NCBI GenBank assembly: GCA_030530185.1
Contig: JAUMVL010000023.1
Span: 1-14,363, forward strand
DNA: 14,363 nucleotides
Direction of reading: 5' to 3'
DNA from: Clostridia bacterium
GTDB lineage: Bacteria > Bacillota > Clostridia > Christensenellales > CAG-138
The notes under the pieces were generated by a model. That model saw nothing but the letters and a program-made list of their open reading frames with translations. It was not told the origin of the DNA and made no database searches. Positions within the stretch are counted from its first letter, which is position 1, and every line of letters starts with the position of its first letter. A program made the position numbers and the translations under genes. This document shows positions 6,085 to 13,090 of the stretch, piece by piece.

Positions 6085-6555
6085 TCAAGTAAGGTCGAGA
6101 TGATACAGCCGCTCGATCGGGGAATCGGGGCGAAAAGTTCGGATTTCGCCTTGGAAGGTCCATCCGAATGGTTCATACAGCCCGATGTGTACGGTGTACA
6201 GATACAATTCCCGTAAACCGGCGGCTTTGGCATTTTGAGGAACGGTTGCCAGCATAGCCGCGCAGACGCCTTTGCCGCGATATGCGGGATCCACATAAAC
6301 ATCAATCAGCCAGGGATAAAGATCGGGCCGGGAATACAGATCGTCGATCATGGACAGCTGATACATACCGACAGCGCATTCGTCTGCAACCGCAACGAAT
6401 GTCTGCGGAAGCCGCCGGGTGTTCAGCGAATGTGCAAGCGTCACGCGGACCTCCTCGGGACTGATACCGTCCCGCTCGCCCCACCAATGATAATTCCAGT
6501 CGTACACGGTTTCAAAATACGGGTTGTCCGTGCTTTCCAAACGAATGATCTCCAT
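6085..6555 (-). CDS. GNAT-family N-acetyltransferase
   Basis: A 156-residue acetyl-CoA-dependent N-acetyltransferase. The acetyl-CoA binding motif A is at residues 84-103: the beta-strand IDVYVDPAY, then the pyrophosphate loop RGKGVCAAM (R93, G94, G96; Cys where Gly or Ala is usual), then a helix. An earlier strand pair (FVAVADECAVGMYQLSMI, 53-70) and the late strand plus turn ELYLYTVHIGLYEPFGWTFQG (116-136) complete the fold. The substrate cannot be told from sequence; such genes cover small amines, antibiotics and protein N-termini. The ATG is preceded by GGAGG five bases upstream and a sigma-A promoter at 6573-6601. It is the first gene of the leftward cluster with the ylbJ-like and orphan membrane genes. 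Confidence 0.9.
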   Translation of the reverse strand: MEIIRLESTDNPYFETVYDWNYHWWGERDGISPEEVRVTLAHSLNTRRLPQTFVAVADECAVGMYQLSMIDDLYSRPDLYPWLIDVYVDPAYRGKGVCAAMLATVPQNAKAAGLRELYLYTVHIGLYEPFGWTFQGEIRTFRPDSPIERLYHLDLT

Positions 6556-6572
6556 AAGCGCCTCCGCGAGTC

Positions 6573-6601
6573 AGTATATCATTCCGAATTTGATTTGACA
6601 A
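6573..6601 (-). promoter_or_regulatory. Sigma-A promoter of the GNAT-ylbJ cluster
   Basis: On the minus strand, TTGTCA (6601-6596), a 17-base spacer and TATACT (6578-6573) form a near-consensus promoter. The -10 ends about 17 bases before the GNAT start codon, so the leader is very short and just contains the GGAGG site. Confidence 0.75.
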
Positions 6602-6656
6602 GCAGGAAACCGATGGAGAGAAATGAGAATAAATTGCGAAAAAAAGAACGTGAAAC

Positions 6657-6685
6657 TTGTCAAACGGGAAAAAATATGGTAAAGT
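6657..6685 (+). promoter_or_regulatory. Sigma-A promoter of the UPF0339 gene
   Basis: TTGTCA (6657-6662), a 17-base spacer and TAAAGT (6680-6685) form a plausible promoter about 58 bases before the start codon. Its -35 context (TTGTCAAA) is the same as that of the divergent GNAT promoter, 55 bases away. Confidence 0.65.
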
Positions 6686-6743
6686 ATTATCGAAGACGAA
6701 TGCGTTCGCATACGCCATAATGACAACCGCAGGAGGAACACCC

Positions 6744-7118
6744 ATGGGAAAATTTGAAATCAAGCAGGTCAAGACCGGCTATAAGTTCAATCTCAAGGCC
6801 GGAAACGGCGAAATCATTGCCGTCAGCGAAGTCTACACCACCGAATCGGCGTGCATGAATGGCGTCGAGAGCATCCGTAAGAGTGCTCCCGTCGCGCCCG
6901 TAGAGGATCAGACGGTCGAGAACTTCGAGGTGCTGAAGCATCCGAAATTTGAACTGTATCTGGACAAGGCCGGCGAATATCGCTTCCGTCTCAAGGCCAA
7001 GAACGGTGAGATCATCGCGACCGGCGAAAGCTACAAAGCCAAGGCAAGCTGCCTCAACGGCATTGACAGCATCAAGCGCAACGCACCGGAGTCCCCGGTC
7101 GTGAAAGTCGAAGAGTAA
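6744..7118 (+). CDS. UPF0339/DUF1508 (YegP-like) tandem-repeat protein
   Basis: A 124-residue soluble protein made of two copies of the DUF1508 unit, at about residues 2-47 and 66-113. Each has the pattern FxLKAxNGEIIAxxExY, then AxCxNGxxSIxKxAP: residues 15-48 (NGEIIAVSEVY, SACMNGVESIRKSAP) and 82-114 (NGEIIATGESY, ASCLNGIDSIKRNAP). The family is widespread and its biochemical role is unknown; the E. coli member is YegP. The frame extends upstream to 6657, but the ATG at 6744 has AGGAGG seven bases before it and starts the first repeat, so it is the clear start. The gene stands alone between its own promoter and a strong terminator. Codon choice (AAG, ATC, GGC, CGT) is like that of the ribosomal genes, hinting at high expression. 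Confidence 0.9.
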   Translation: MGKFEIKQVKTGYKFNLKAGNGEIIAVSEVYTTESACMNGVESIRKSAPVAPVEDQTVENFEVLKHPKFELYLDKAGEYRFRLKAKNGEIIATGESYKAKASCLNGIDSIKRNAPESPVVKVEE

Positions 7119-7127
7119 CGCAACATC

Positions 7128-7157
7128 AAAAACGACCCGCACAAGCGGGTCGTTTTT
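7128..7157. terminator. Bidirectional intrinsic terminator
   Basis: A perfect 13-bp inverted repeat, AAAAACGACCCGC (7128-7140) and GCGGGTCGTTTTT (7145-7157), has loop ACAA. With an A-run before and a T-run after, it works on both strands: it lies 10 bases after the UPF0339 stop and 15 bases past the adenine deaminase stop. Confidence 0.95.
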
Positions 7158-7171
7158 GTATGCGCAAAGGA

Positions 7172-8872
7172 TCATACAAATGCCATTTTGGTGACATCGA
7201 ACAGGCCAAGGTCGGTCAGCCTGACTTCGGGAATGACCGGCAGAGCAAGGAACGAGAGCAGAACGAGCGGATCGCTTTCGTCCGTGCAGCCGAGCGCATG
7301 CGCGGCTTCGAGCAGCGCGTGCTGCTTTTGCAGGACCTCCTCCACGGGAGCGTCGGTCATCAGGCCGCCGATCGGCAGAGGGAGGCAGGCGAGCACCTTG
7401 CCCTTGTGCACCACGCAATAGCCGCCATGGCAGTCCTTCAATGTTTCAACGGCGAGCAGCATATCCGCATCGTTATCGCCGGCAACGACGATGTTGTGCG
7501 AATCGTGCGCAACGGTCGACGCGACGGCGCCGCTGTGGATGTTCAGCCCCTCGACAATGCCGAGTCCGATGTTGCCGGTTGCATGGTGCCGTTCGATAAC
7601 CGCAAGCTTATTGAGCCCGTCCTGTGGAACGAACAGGCCGTTTTCGTCGGTCGGAACGGAGCGGTAAACGAGCTTCGTGACCAATTGATGCGGAACGGTC
7701 CGGATGACCGGCATCGGGTTACGATCGATGGGCAGGCGGAACGACGCAGGCGAGATGGGCGCGGGGTGCACGGTATCGTACACTTCCTCAGGCGCGGGAC
7801 GCACTTTGATCGGCACGGCGGGGTCATACAGCGTACCGAGCGTAAAGACCGCCCTGGGCTGAATATCGGCAAGATTGTCGAACAGCACCATATCGGCACG
7901 GTATCCCGGGGCGATGGCGCCGGTGCGGGACAGGCCGAATGCGCGCGCCGTGTTCAGCGTTGCCATCCGGATCGCTTCGATCGGGGCGATGCCGTGGCGG
8001 ATCGCGGTGTTGACGATGAAATTGATGTGTCCCTCGCGCAGGATGTTTTCGATGTGCTTATCATCGGTGCAGAAGCAGATGGTATCGGTCGGCAGACGCT
8101 CGGAGACGATGCCGTCGAGCATTTCGTTGACGCCGTTTGCCGCAGAGCCGATGCGAATCAGAATATACATCCCGTTGCGCAGCTTCTCCTTGAGCTCGGC
8201 AAAGTTCGAGCATTCATGGTCGGTGCGCGGGCCGGCGATGCAGTATGCGTTCAGGCCGCGTCCCGAGAGCAGCGGCGCATGGCCGTCGACCGGACGGTTG
8301 AAGAACAGCTTGAGCTTTTCAATCAGCTGCGGGTCGGCATTGATCGTAGAAACGTAGTCCATGACCTCGCCGAGGCCAATCACACGGCTCTTTTTTTGCA
8401 TGAACGGAATGAAGTCCACGGCGGTCAGCGTCGCGCCGCTGTTTTCAAACGGCGTTGCGGGAACGCAGCTCGGCAGCATGAACAGCACCTGCAGCGGCAG
8501 ATCGGCGGATTGCCGATAGATGGCTTCGAGACCGGTGGTTCCGGCGACGTTTGCAATCTCGTGCGGATCGGCGATGATCGTCGTCGTCCCCTTGGGGAGG
8601 ATCACGCGGGCAAAGGAGGCCGGTGTGACCATCGAGCTTTCGATATGTACATGCGCATCGATAAAGCCCGGGGCCAGGTATGCGCCCTTGGCGTCGTATT
8701 CATTTTCAGCCGAGAACGACCCGACGCCGATGATGGTGTCGCCGAAAACGGCAACGTCGGCCTCGATGATTTCGTTCGTGAATACGTTGATTACGCGGGC
8801 GTTTTTGATGACAAGCGTTGCTTCGCCGTCACGGGCGGCGAGGATCAGATGGGATAAATCGGTTGCCTGCAT
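7172..8872 (-). CDS. ade: Adenine deaminase
   Basis: Converts adenine to hypoxanthine plus ammonia in purine salvage, in the cytosol, using a metal centre of the amidohydrolase superfamily. The 566-residue product is normal in length. Metal-site and catalytic motifs are AHVHIES (His74, His76), DPHEIANV (His104), GLGEVMDY (Glu169), VDGHAP (His198), DHECS (His219) and CTDDKH (Asp270, Asp271). FMLPSCVPATPFE and the long C-terminal domain (HDSHNIVVAGDND and GGLMTDAP) are typical of Ade and not of other amidohydrolases. The frame opens at a GTG at 8881, but that GTG lies inside the GGAGGTGA ribosome binding site; the ATG at 8872 is the start. It is a single-gene unit with its own promoter and a shared bidirectional terminator, divergent from the beta-propeller gene. 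Confidence 0.97.
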   Translation of the reverse strand: MQATDLSHLILAARDGEATLVIKNARVINVFTNEIIEADVAVFGDTIIGVGSFSAENEYDAKGAYLAPGFIDAHVHIESSMVTPASFARVILPKGTTTIIADPHEIANVAGTTGLEAIYRQSADLPLQVLFMLPSCVPATPFENSGATLTAVDFIPFMQKKSRVIGLGEVMDYVSTINADPQLIEKLKLFFNRPVDGHAPLLSGRGLNAYCIAGPRTDHECSNFAELKEKLRNGMYILIRIGSAANGVNEMLDGIVSERLPTDTICFCTDDKHIENILREGHINFIVNTAIRHGIAPIEAIRMATLNTARAFGLSRTGAIAPGYRADMVLFDNLADIQPRAVFTLGTLYDPAVPIKVRPAPEEVYDTVHPAPISPASFRLPIDRNPMPVIRTVPHQLVTKLVYRSVPTDENGLFVPQDGLNKLAVIERHHATGNIGLGIVEGLNIHSGAVASTVAHDSHNIVVAGDNDADMLLAVETLKDCHGGYCVVHKGKVLACLPLPIGGLMTDAPVEEVLQKQHALLEAAHALGCTDESDPLVLLSFLALPVIPEVRLTDLGLFDVTKMAFV

Positions 8873-8900
8873 GGGATTCACCTCCGATTCGCTTTTCTTT

Positions 8901-8928
8901 ATTTTACCACGGTTTTACAAACTTGCAA
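8901..8928 (-). promoter_or_regulatory. Sigma-A promoter of ade
   Basis: On the minus strand, TTGCAA (8928-8923), a 16-base spacer and TAAAAT (8906-8901) lie about 28 bases before the ade start codon. I see no purine-riboswitch-like structure in the short leader that is left. Confidence 0.65.
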
Positions 8929-8983
8929 TGCTTTCTTTGAAATTCGGACACGGAAATATTGCAATTATATACCATCCATATGG

Positions 8984-9012
8984 TTGCAAGCACCCGTTGA
9001 ATACGTTATAAT
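8984..9012 (+). promoter_or_regulatory. Sigma-A promoter of the beta-propeller/glycosylase operon, with flanking palindromes
   Basis: TTGCAA (8984-8989), a 17-base spacer and a perfect TATAAT (9007-9012) precede the ATG at 9040. Directly upstream are the palindromes CCATATGG (8976-8983) and ATTGCAAT (8958-8965), possible operator sites in the divergent ade control region. Confidence 0.75.
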
Positions 9013-9039
9013 AAGGGCAAACTTTGATTGAGGCAAGCC

Positions 9040-10905
9040 ATGTCCAGACGCGACCGAACCAGAAAAGTGCATCCGCGGTTTTTGCTGTTTGTAGCTTCCG
9101 TGTTCATCCTTTTGATCAGCATCACGCTGCTGATCATTGCGATCGTTTACGGCAGCTCTTTTTGCTCTGCCGCGAGCTGCAGCCGTTCGCCCGATTCGCT
9201 GTCGCTTGGCAGCACCGTGATCGAGACGGGGGAAGGGGAGAATCCGGCGCCGGCCGTGACCAAGACCGAGACCGAACAGACCTCCGTCATTCTGTCCCCG
9301 CCAGAATTGCAGGCGGATGTGACCTATACGGTCAATCCGATCGACAATGCAAAGCCCGGTGTGCTCGGCTTCACCTACGACATCCGCCGCAACAACCGTG
9401 AGGAGACATTCACGTCGAATCCCGTTGAAACCAATTACACGTTCGGAAAGGACAGCGCGTATACCGCCGTCAAGGGCATCACGACGTTTGCGGGCAACCA
9501 TTACCGCAACGCGTTTGCCTACGGTAAGGCCACCGTGTCGATGCAGACGCTGACCGAAAAATGGTCCAATGGCCTCGGCGCGCTCGAGGGCTTTTCCGGC
9601 GCGCAGTGGACGGGACAGCCGCTGGTTGTGACGTGGGAGGGGGATACGCTCCAAACGCTCGGCGTGCTCGACAGCTTCAAACGTGACGGCACGTTGACGG
9701 AGGTCATTCTCTGTTCCGCGGACGGCAGCATCTACTTTTACGACTACGAGAAAGGGCAAAAGACCCGGGAACCGATTCAGATCGGAGTTCCGAGGTTTGG
9801 TACGCCGACGCTCGATCCGCGCGGCATCCCGATGCTCTATATCGGGCAGGGCACGGTGTATGAGCGGAACAAGTCGGCTTGCTACGGCGTCAATCTGGTC
9901 ACGAACAGCGCGCAGACGATCGTTTCCGGCAAAGACCATACCGCGCGGCGCGAGGATTGGTCGGCGTTCGATTCAAGCCCGCTTGTGATCGAAGATACGC
10001 TGATCTGGCCGAGTGAAAACGGCCTGATCTACTTTGTCCAGTTGAATACGCGTTACGATGCGCAGGCGGGGACGCTGTCGATCACGCCGGGCGATCGCAT
10101 CAAGTACCGGTATGCCGGCTCCGGCTATACGACGTCGAACGCCACGGGCAAGCGCTGGTACGGGTTCGAGGCAAGCGTTACCGCATTTCGGAATTACCTG
10201 TTTATCGCGGACAACGGCGGGCGGCTCCAGTGCATCGACGTCAACACGCTGAAGCTCCAGTACGTCGTGGACCTCGGCGGCGATACCGACGCATCCATTG
10301 CGCTTGAAGAGGACGGCAATGCGGGCACGGTCTGGCTGTATACGTGCAGTCAGGTCGATACGCAGGACGAATCCCTGCCCAGCGGCTACGGCTATTGTTA
10401 TACCAAAAAGATCAACGGACTGACCGGCCAGGTCGTTTGGGAAAAGAAGCAGTTGGTCATAACGGTCGGCAACATCAAGGGCGGCAGCAAGGCGACGCCG
10501 CACATCGGCAAGGGAACGATCGGGGATCTTCTGATCTGCACCTACTACGGACTTGCCATCGATGCCGTGGACGAGGAAGGAAACGTGACGTACACCTACG
10601 GCGGAAAAGTCGTGGCGTATGATCGCTCAAACGGCGACGTGCGCTGGGAGATCAAGCAGTACGGAGAGGCAGATTACGTGTCTTCGCCGCTTGTGGTCTA
10701 TACCGAACGCGGGGACGCTTATTTAATCGTTTGCGACCGTGCGGGTGCGATCCGGCTGTATAATGCGGTGAATCCCGGTGAGAACTCGCTGTATGCGCTG
10801 TCCCTCGGGGACAGCGTCGCCGCAACGCCGGTGGCCTACAACAATTACATCTATGTCGCCTCGACGGGTACTGCCCCGCGGCTTTACTGCCTGCGCCTGC
10901 AATGA
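9040..10905 (+). CDS. Membrane-anchored PQQ-like beta-propeller repeat protein
   Basis: A 621-residue protein. A basic N-terminus (MSRRDRTRKVHPRF) and one hydrophobic segment at about residues 14-37 form a signal anchor, followed by two Cys (42 and 47) and an outward-facing domain. The rest is beta-rich, with recurring repeats such as ILCSADGSIYFYDYEKG, SENGLIYFVQLN, IADNGGRLQCIDVNT, GKVVAYDRSNGDVRWEIKQYG and VCDRAGAIRLYNAVNPG, the pattern of PQQ/quinoprotein-type blades. The Gly/Trp pattern NGDVRW is typical of that repeat. No cofactor site can be assigned; clostridial members of this kind usually have no known substrate. The ATG at 9040 has GAGG six bases upstream; the TTG at 9028 in the same frame is less likely. 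Its stop overlaps the start of the glycosylase gene. Confidence 0.85.
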   Translation: MSRRDRTRKVHPRFLLFVASVFILLISITLLIIAIVYGSSFCSAASCSRSPDSLSLGSTVIETGEGENPAPAVTKTETEQTSVILSPPELQADVTYTVNPIDNAKPGVLGFTYDIRRNNREETFTSNPVETNYTFGKDSAYTAVKGITTFAGNHYRNAFAYGKATVSMQTLTEKWSNGLGALEGFSGAQWTGQPLVVTWEGDTLQTLGVLDSFKRDGTLTEVILCSADGSIYFYDYEKGQKTREPIQIGVPRFGTPTLDPRGIPMLYIGQGTVYERNKSACYGVNLVTNSAQTIVSGKDHTARREDWSAFDSSPLVIEDTLIWPSENGLIYFVQLNTRYDAQAGTLSITPGDRIKYRYAGSGYTTSNATGKRWYGFEASVTAFRNYLFIADNGGRLQCIDVNTLKLQYVVDLGGDTDASIALEEDGNAGTVWLYTCSQVDTQDESLPSGYGYCYTKKINGLTGQVVWEKKQLVITVGNIKGGSKATPHIGKGTIGDLLICTYYGLAIDAVDEEGNVTYTYGGKVVAYDRSNGDVRWEIKQYGEADYVSSPLVVYTERGDAYLIVCDRAGAIRLYNAVNPGENSLYALSLGDSVAATPVAYNNYIYVASTGTAPRLYCLRLQ

Positions 10906-11390
10906 AACCGGGACCCGTCGTGCATCCGTTTCCTGCGTTTGTGCGGGCGGATTCGAAAATCTTGATTCTCGGCAGCTTTCCGTCGGTCAAATCGCGAGAA
11001 CAGATGTTCTTTTACGGACATCCGCAAAATCGGTTCTGGCGCGTGCTGGCGGCGCTCTTTGATGCGCCTGTGCCCCAAACGATTCCCGAGAAGTGCGCGC
11101 TGCTGGAGCGGAATCGCATTGCGCTGTGGGACGTGATCGGATCGTGCACGATCGCCGGGTCTTCCGACAGCTCGATCACCGACGTCGTTCCCAACGATTT
11201 GCAGCCGATCCTTGACGCCGCGCCGATCGAGCGGATTTTTGTGAACGGCAAGACGGCCGAGCGCTGTTACATCCGCTATACCGAACCTGTGATCGGAAGA
11301 AAAGCGATCGTGCTGCCCTCGACCAGCCCGGCAAACGCCGCATGCTCCCTGCAACGGCTGATTGAGCAATGGAGCATGATAAAAATGTAA
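10902..11390 (+). CDS. DNA-deoxyinosine (hypoxanthine) glycosylase, uracil-DNA glycosylase superfamily
   Basis: A 162-residue base-excision repair enzyme that should remove hypoxanthine (deaminated adenine) from DNA. Superfamily motifs are KILILGSFPSVKSREQ (19-34, motif I), FYGHPQNRFW (37-46), RIALWDVIGSC (72-82), GSSDSSITDVVPND (86-99), RIFVNGKTA (111-119) and VLPSTSPAN (137-145, the DNA-intercalation end motif). GHPQNRFW and LPSTSPAN are those of the hypoxanthine-DNA glycosylase family and differ from the classical UDG motifs. Length is normal. The ATG overlaps the stop of the beta-propeller gene (ATGA), so translation is probably coupled and no separate promoter is seen. A strong terminator follows. 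Narrow or broader base specificity cannot be judged from sequence. Confidence 0.9.
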   Translation: MKPGPVVHPFPAFVRADSKILILGSFPSVKSREQMFFYGHPQNRFWRVLAALFDAPVPQTIPEKCALLERNRIALWDVIGSCTIAGSSDSSITDVVPNDLQPILDAAPIERIFVNGKTAERCYIRYTEPVIGRKAIVLPSTSPANAACSLQRLIEQWSMIKM

Positions 11391-11395
11391 CTTTT

Positions 11396-11422
11396 GGCGC
11401 ATCCGCATCGGATGCGCCTTTT
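11396..11422 (+). terminator. Intrinsic terminator after the glycosylase gene
   Basis: A perfect 10-bp stem, GGCGCATCCG (11396-11405) and CGGATGCGCC (11409-11418), has a three-base loop CAT and is followed by TTTT (11419-11422). It begins five bases after the stop codon and separates this operon from the next promoter. Confidence 0.85.
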
Positions 11423-11428
11423 GCTGTG

Positions 11429-11458
11429 TTGACAAGTATTTTTCCGATGCGGTATAAT
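11429..11458 (+). promoter_or_regulatory. Near-perfect sigma-A promoter of the exported-protein operon
   Basis: TTGACA (11429-11434), an 18-base spacer and TATAAT (11453-11458) are both full consensus. The start codon at 11497 gives a leader of about 30 bases ending in AAAGGAG. It should be a strong constitutive promoter unless a repressor acts nearby. Confidence 0.85.
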
Positions 11459-11496
11459 TCTATATTGGAATGTGTTTTTTTCAAAGGAGTCATACC

Positions 11497-13080
11497 ATGA
11501 AGCAGATCGGAAAACGCGGAATCGGCCTGATGCTTGCGGCAATGCTTCTGCTGCCAATGGCCTGCGTACCGATGCAGTCCGAAAAAGTGACGGCAGAAGC
11601 GGAACCGACTGCAACGGCGGTTTTGATGACGCCGGTTCCGACACCGACTCCGAGCCCGACCCCTTCACCGACGCCGACGCCGGAACCGACCGCAACGCCG
11701 ATCCCCGATCCGATGGCAAAGGAATGGCGCGTACAGGACGGCGCGTTTACGCTGCGTTTGGAACCGGACGGCAGCTATCAGGCAAGCTATGGAGAACGTC
11801 AGGTGAGCGGAACGTATACGGCAGCGGACGGCTTTTTGACCTTTCACACCGAAACGGGACATGTCGACGTCGTGCCTTACCGCACGGACGGGCTGACGCT
11901 GACCGTTGCCTATCCGGGACAGGCCGAGCTGACCCTTGCGGCAGCCGGTGAGGATGCTTTTGCGGTCAGTCCGGAGCCGATGGGAACGGTGACGCCGGAT
12001 CCCGACGCCGTTTTGGAGATTGCATTTGCGTATGTGAACGATGCGATCGTGACAGTCGAGCTCAAAGACGGCGCTGTTGCGGAGGACTATTGCTTCACCT
12101 GCCTGGAGACGCCGCCGCCCGAGAACGCGTCCGACTGGATCCCGGTTCATGCATCGACATTTCGAGTGTTCAAATATGACGGGGATTACAACATCTTTGT
12201 GCGCGATGCCGAGGGACGGATCAGTGCACCGTACCCGATCCGGGTCGTTTCCGGCTATACCTATGTCATTCGTTCCGAAGGACTGACCTCGCTTAGGACA
12301 CCGCTTGCCGAAACGGTCGAAGCGGCGGGCAGTTCGGTCGATGCGCTGAACAACGCGATCACCGCCGATATTGCCGAGGCGGGGTTCTATTCGCGACTCG
12401 GTGCCGTGACCTCGGCGGTTTCGGCCGTGTCGCATATGGCGGAGCTCGGCTACTCGATCCCGTATCAGGGGGAGGGCAAGTATCAGAACGAAGAGGAATG
12501 GGGCCTGAATCCCGAATGGGGCGCCAAGCTGAAGTTCCCCACCAAGGACGGCAACGGCACGTATTACTACACCGGCATGCAATGCGTCGGCTCGATTACC
12601 TGGGCGATGAAGCAGGCGGGACTGAATACCAACAATGCCTCCACCGGCTGGAAGATCGGATTGCTCGGCGAAATCAAGCGGAGCAAAGACAATAAGATCA
12701 AGTGCGAGCAGGCAAAGAGCGGCGATTTCATTCAGGTCAATTCCCACTATGAAATGATCGTTGACCGGCTCGATACGGACGGCGACGGAATGGCCGATTC
12801 GTTTTTGCTGTATGAGATGTGTGCGCCGCATCTGACATTTTTGATCCTGACGTTCCGCAATGTGCGCGGCAGAATGTTTTTCAACATGGACGGCGTTTAC
12901 AACAATACCGGACGGCTTTCCGGCAAGAACCGGTTCTGGCAGACCTACTGGATTCCGACCGAGGTGATGCCTGAACGCATGCAGACGGCATATGCAAAAG
13001 CGGATCAGAACCGTGCGCTTGACCGGCTGATGCGCGGTACGGGACTGGTCGGCGCTGAGGAATCGGCAATCGTCAAATAA
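11497..13080 (+). CDS. Putative lipoprotein with Pro/Thr linker and C-terminal NlpC/P60-like Cys/His domain
   Basis: A 527-residue exported protein without a name I can give. Residues 1-23 are a signal peptide ending LLLPMAC; Cys23 is a plausible lipidation site, although Pro at -3 is not classical. A Pro/Thr/Ser linker (about 46-72) spans the wall. Residues 77-148 form a beta-rich, lipocalin-like module (LEPDGSYQASYG, VSGTYTAADGFLTFHT). Residues 173-250 look like an Ig/Fn3-type sandwich. The C-terminal part (about 320-490) has a candidate catalytic Cys363 in TGMQCVGSITWAMKQAG, resembling the Cys helix of NlpC/P60 peptidases. KSGDFIQV follows, then His417 in SHYEMIVDR, 54 residues later as in that fold. 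A calcium-type loop DTDGDGMAD (426-434) follows. The frame opens at 11470, but AAAGGAG fixes the ATG at 11497. The function as a wall peptidase or amidase is inferred. Confidence 0.7.
   Translation: MKQIGKRGIGLMLAAMLLLPMACVPMQSEKVTAEAEPTATAVLMTPVPTPTPSPTPSPTPTPEPTATPIPDPMAKEWRVQDGAFTLRLEPDGSYQASYGERQVSGTYTAADGFLTFHTETGHVDVVPYRTDGLTLTVAYPGQAELTLAAAGEDAFAVSPEPMGTVTPDPDAVLEIAFAYVNDAIVTVELKDGAVAEDYCFTCLETPPPENASDWIPVHASTFRVFKYDGDYNIFVRDAEGRISAPYPIRVVSGYTYVIRSEGLTSLRTPLAETVEAAGSSVDALNNAITADIAEAGFYSRLGAVTSAVSAVSHMAELGYSIPYQGEGKYQNEEEWGLNPEWGAKLKFPTKDGNGTYYYTGMQCVGSITWAMKQAGLNTNNASTGWKIGLLGEIKRSKDNKIKCEQAKSGDFIQVNSHYEMIVDRLDTDGDGMADSFLLYEMCAPHLTFLILTFRNVRGRMFFNMDGVYNNTGRLSGKNRFWQTYWIPTEVMPERMQTAYAKADQNRALDRLMRGTGLVGAEESAIVK
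11632..11712 (+). repeat. Low-complexity Pro-Thr/Pro-Ser repeat tract in the lipoprotein gene
   Basis: This stretch reads as near-periodic CCG-ACN units encoding PTPTPSPTPSPTPTPEPTAT and nearby prolines. It is a rigid, extended linker between the membrane anchor and the folded domains, and a place where length may vary between strains. Confidence 0.85.
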
Positions 13081-13090
13081 GGAAAACGAT

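Noticed and set aside
6595..6623. TTGACA at 6595-6600 as a plus-strand promoter
   Set aside because: No acceptable -10 element lies 16-18 bases downstream; the same bases serve the minus-strand -35 of the GNAT promoter.
7160..8857. A 565-codon plus-strand open frame antisense to adenine deaminase
   Set aside because: It mirrors the ade coding frame; its product is low in hydrophobic core and rich in Arg/Asp/Gly, and it starts inside the bidirectional terminator region.
9028..9039. A TTG start at 9028 for the beta-propeller gene
   Set aside because: It would place the start within the GAGG ribosome binding region of the ATG at 9040, which has proper spacing and leads into a positively charged signal anchor.
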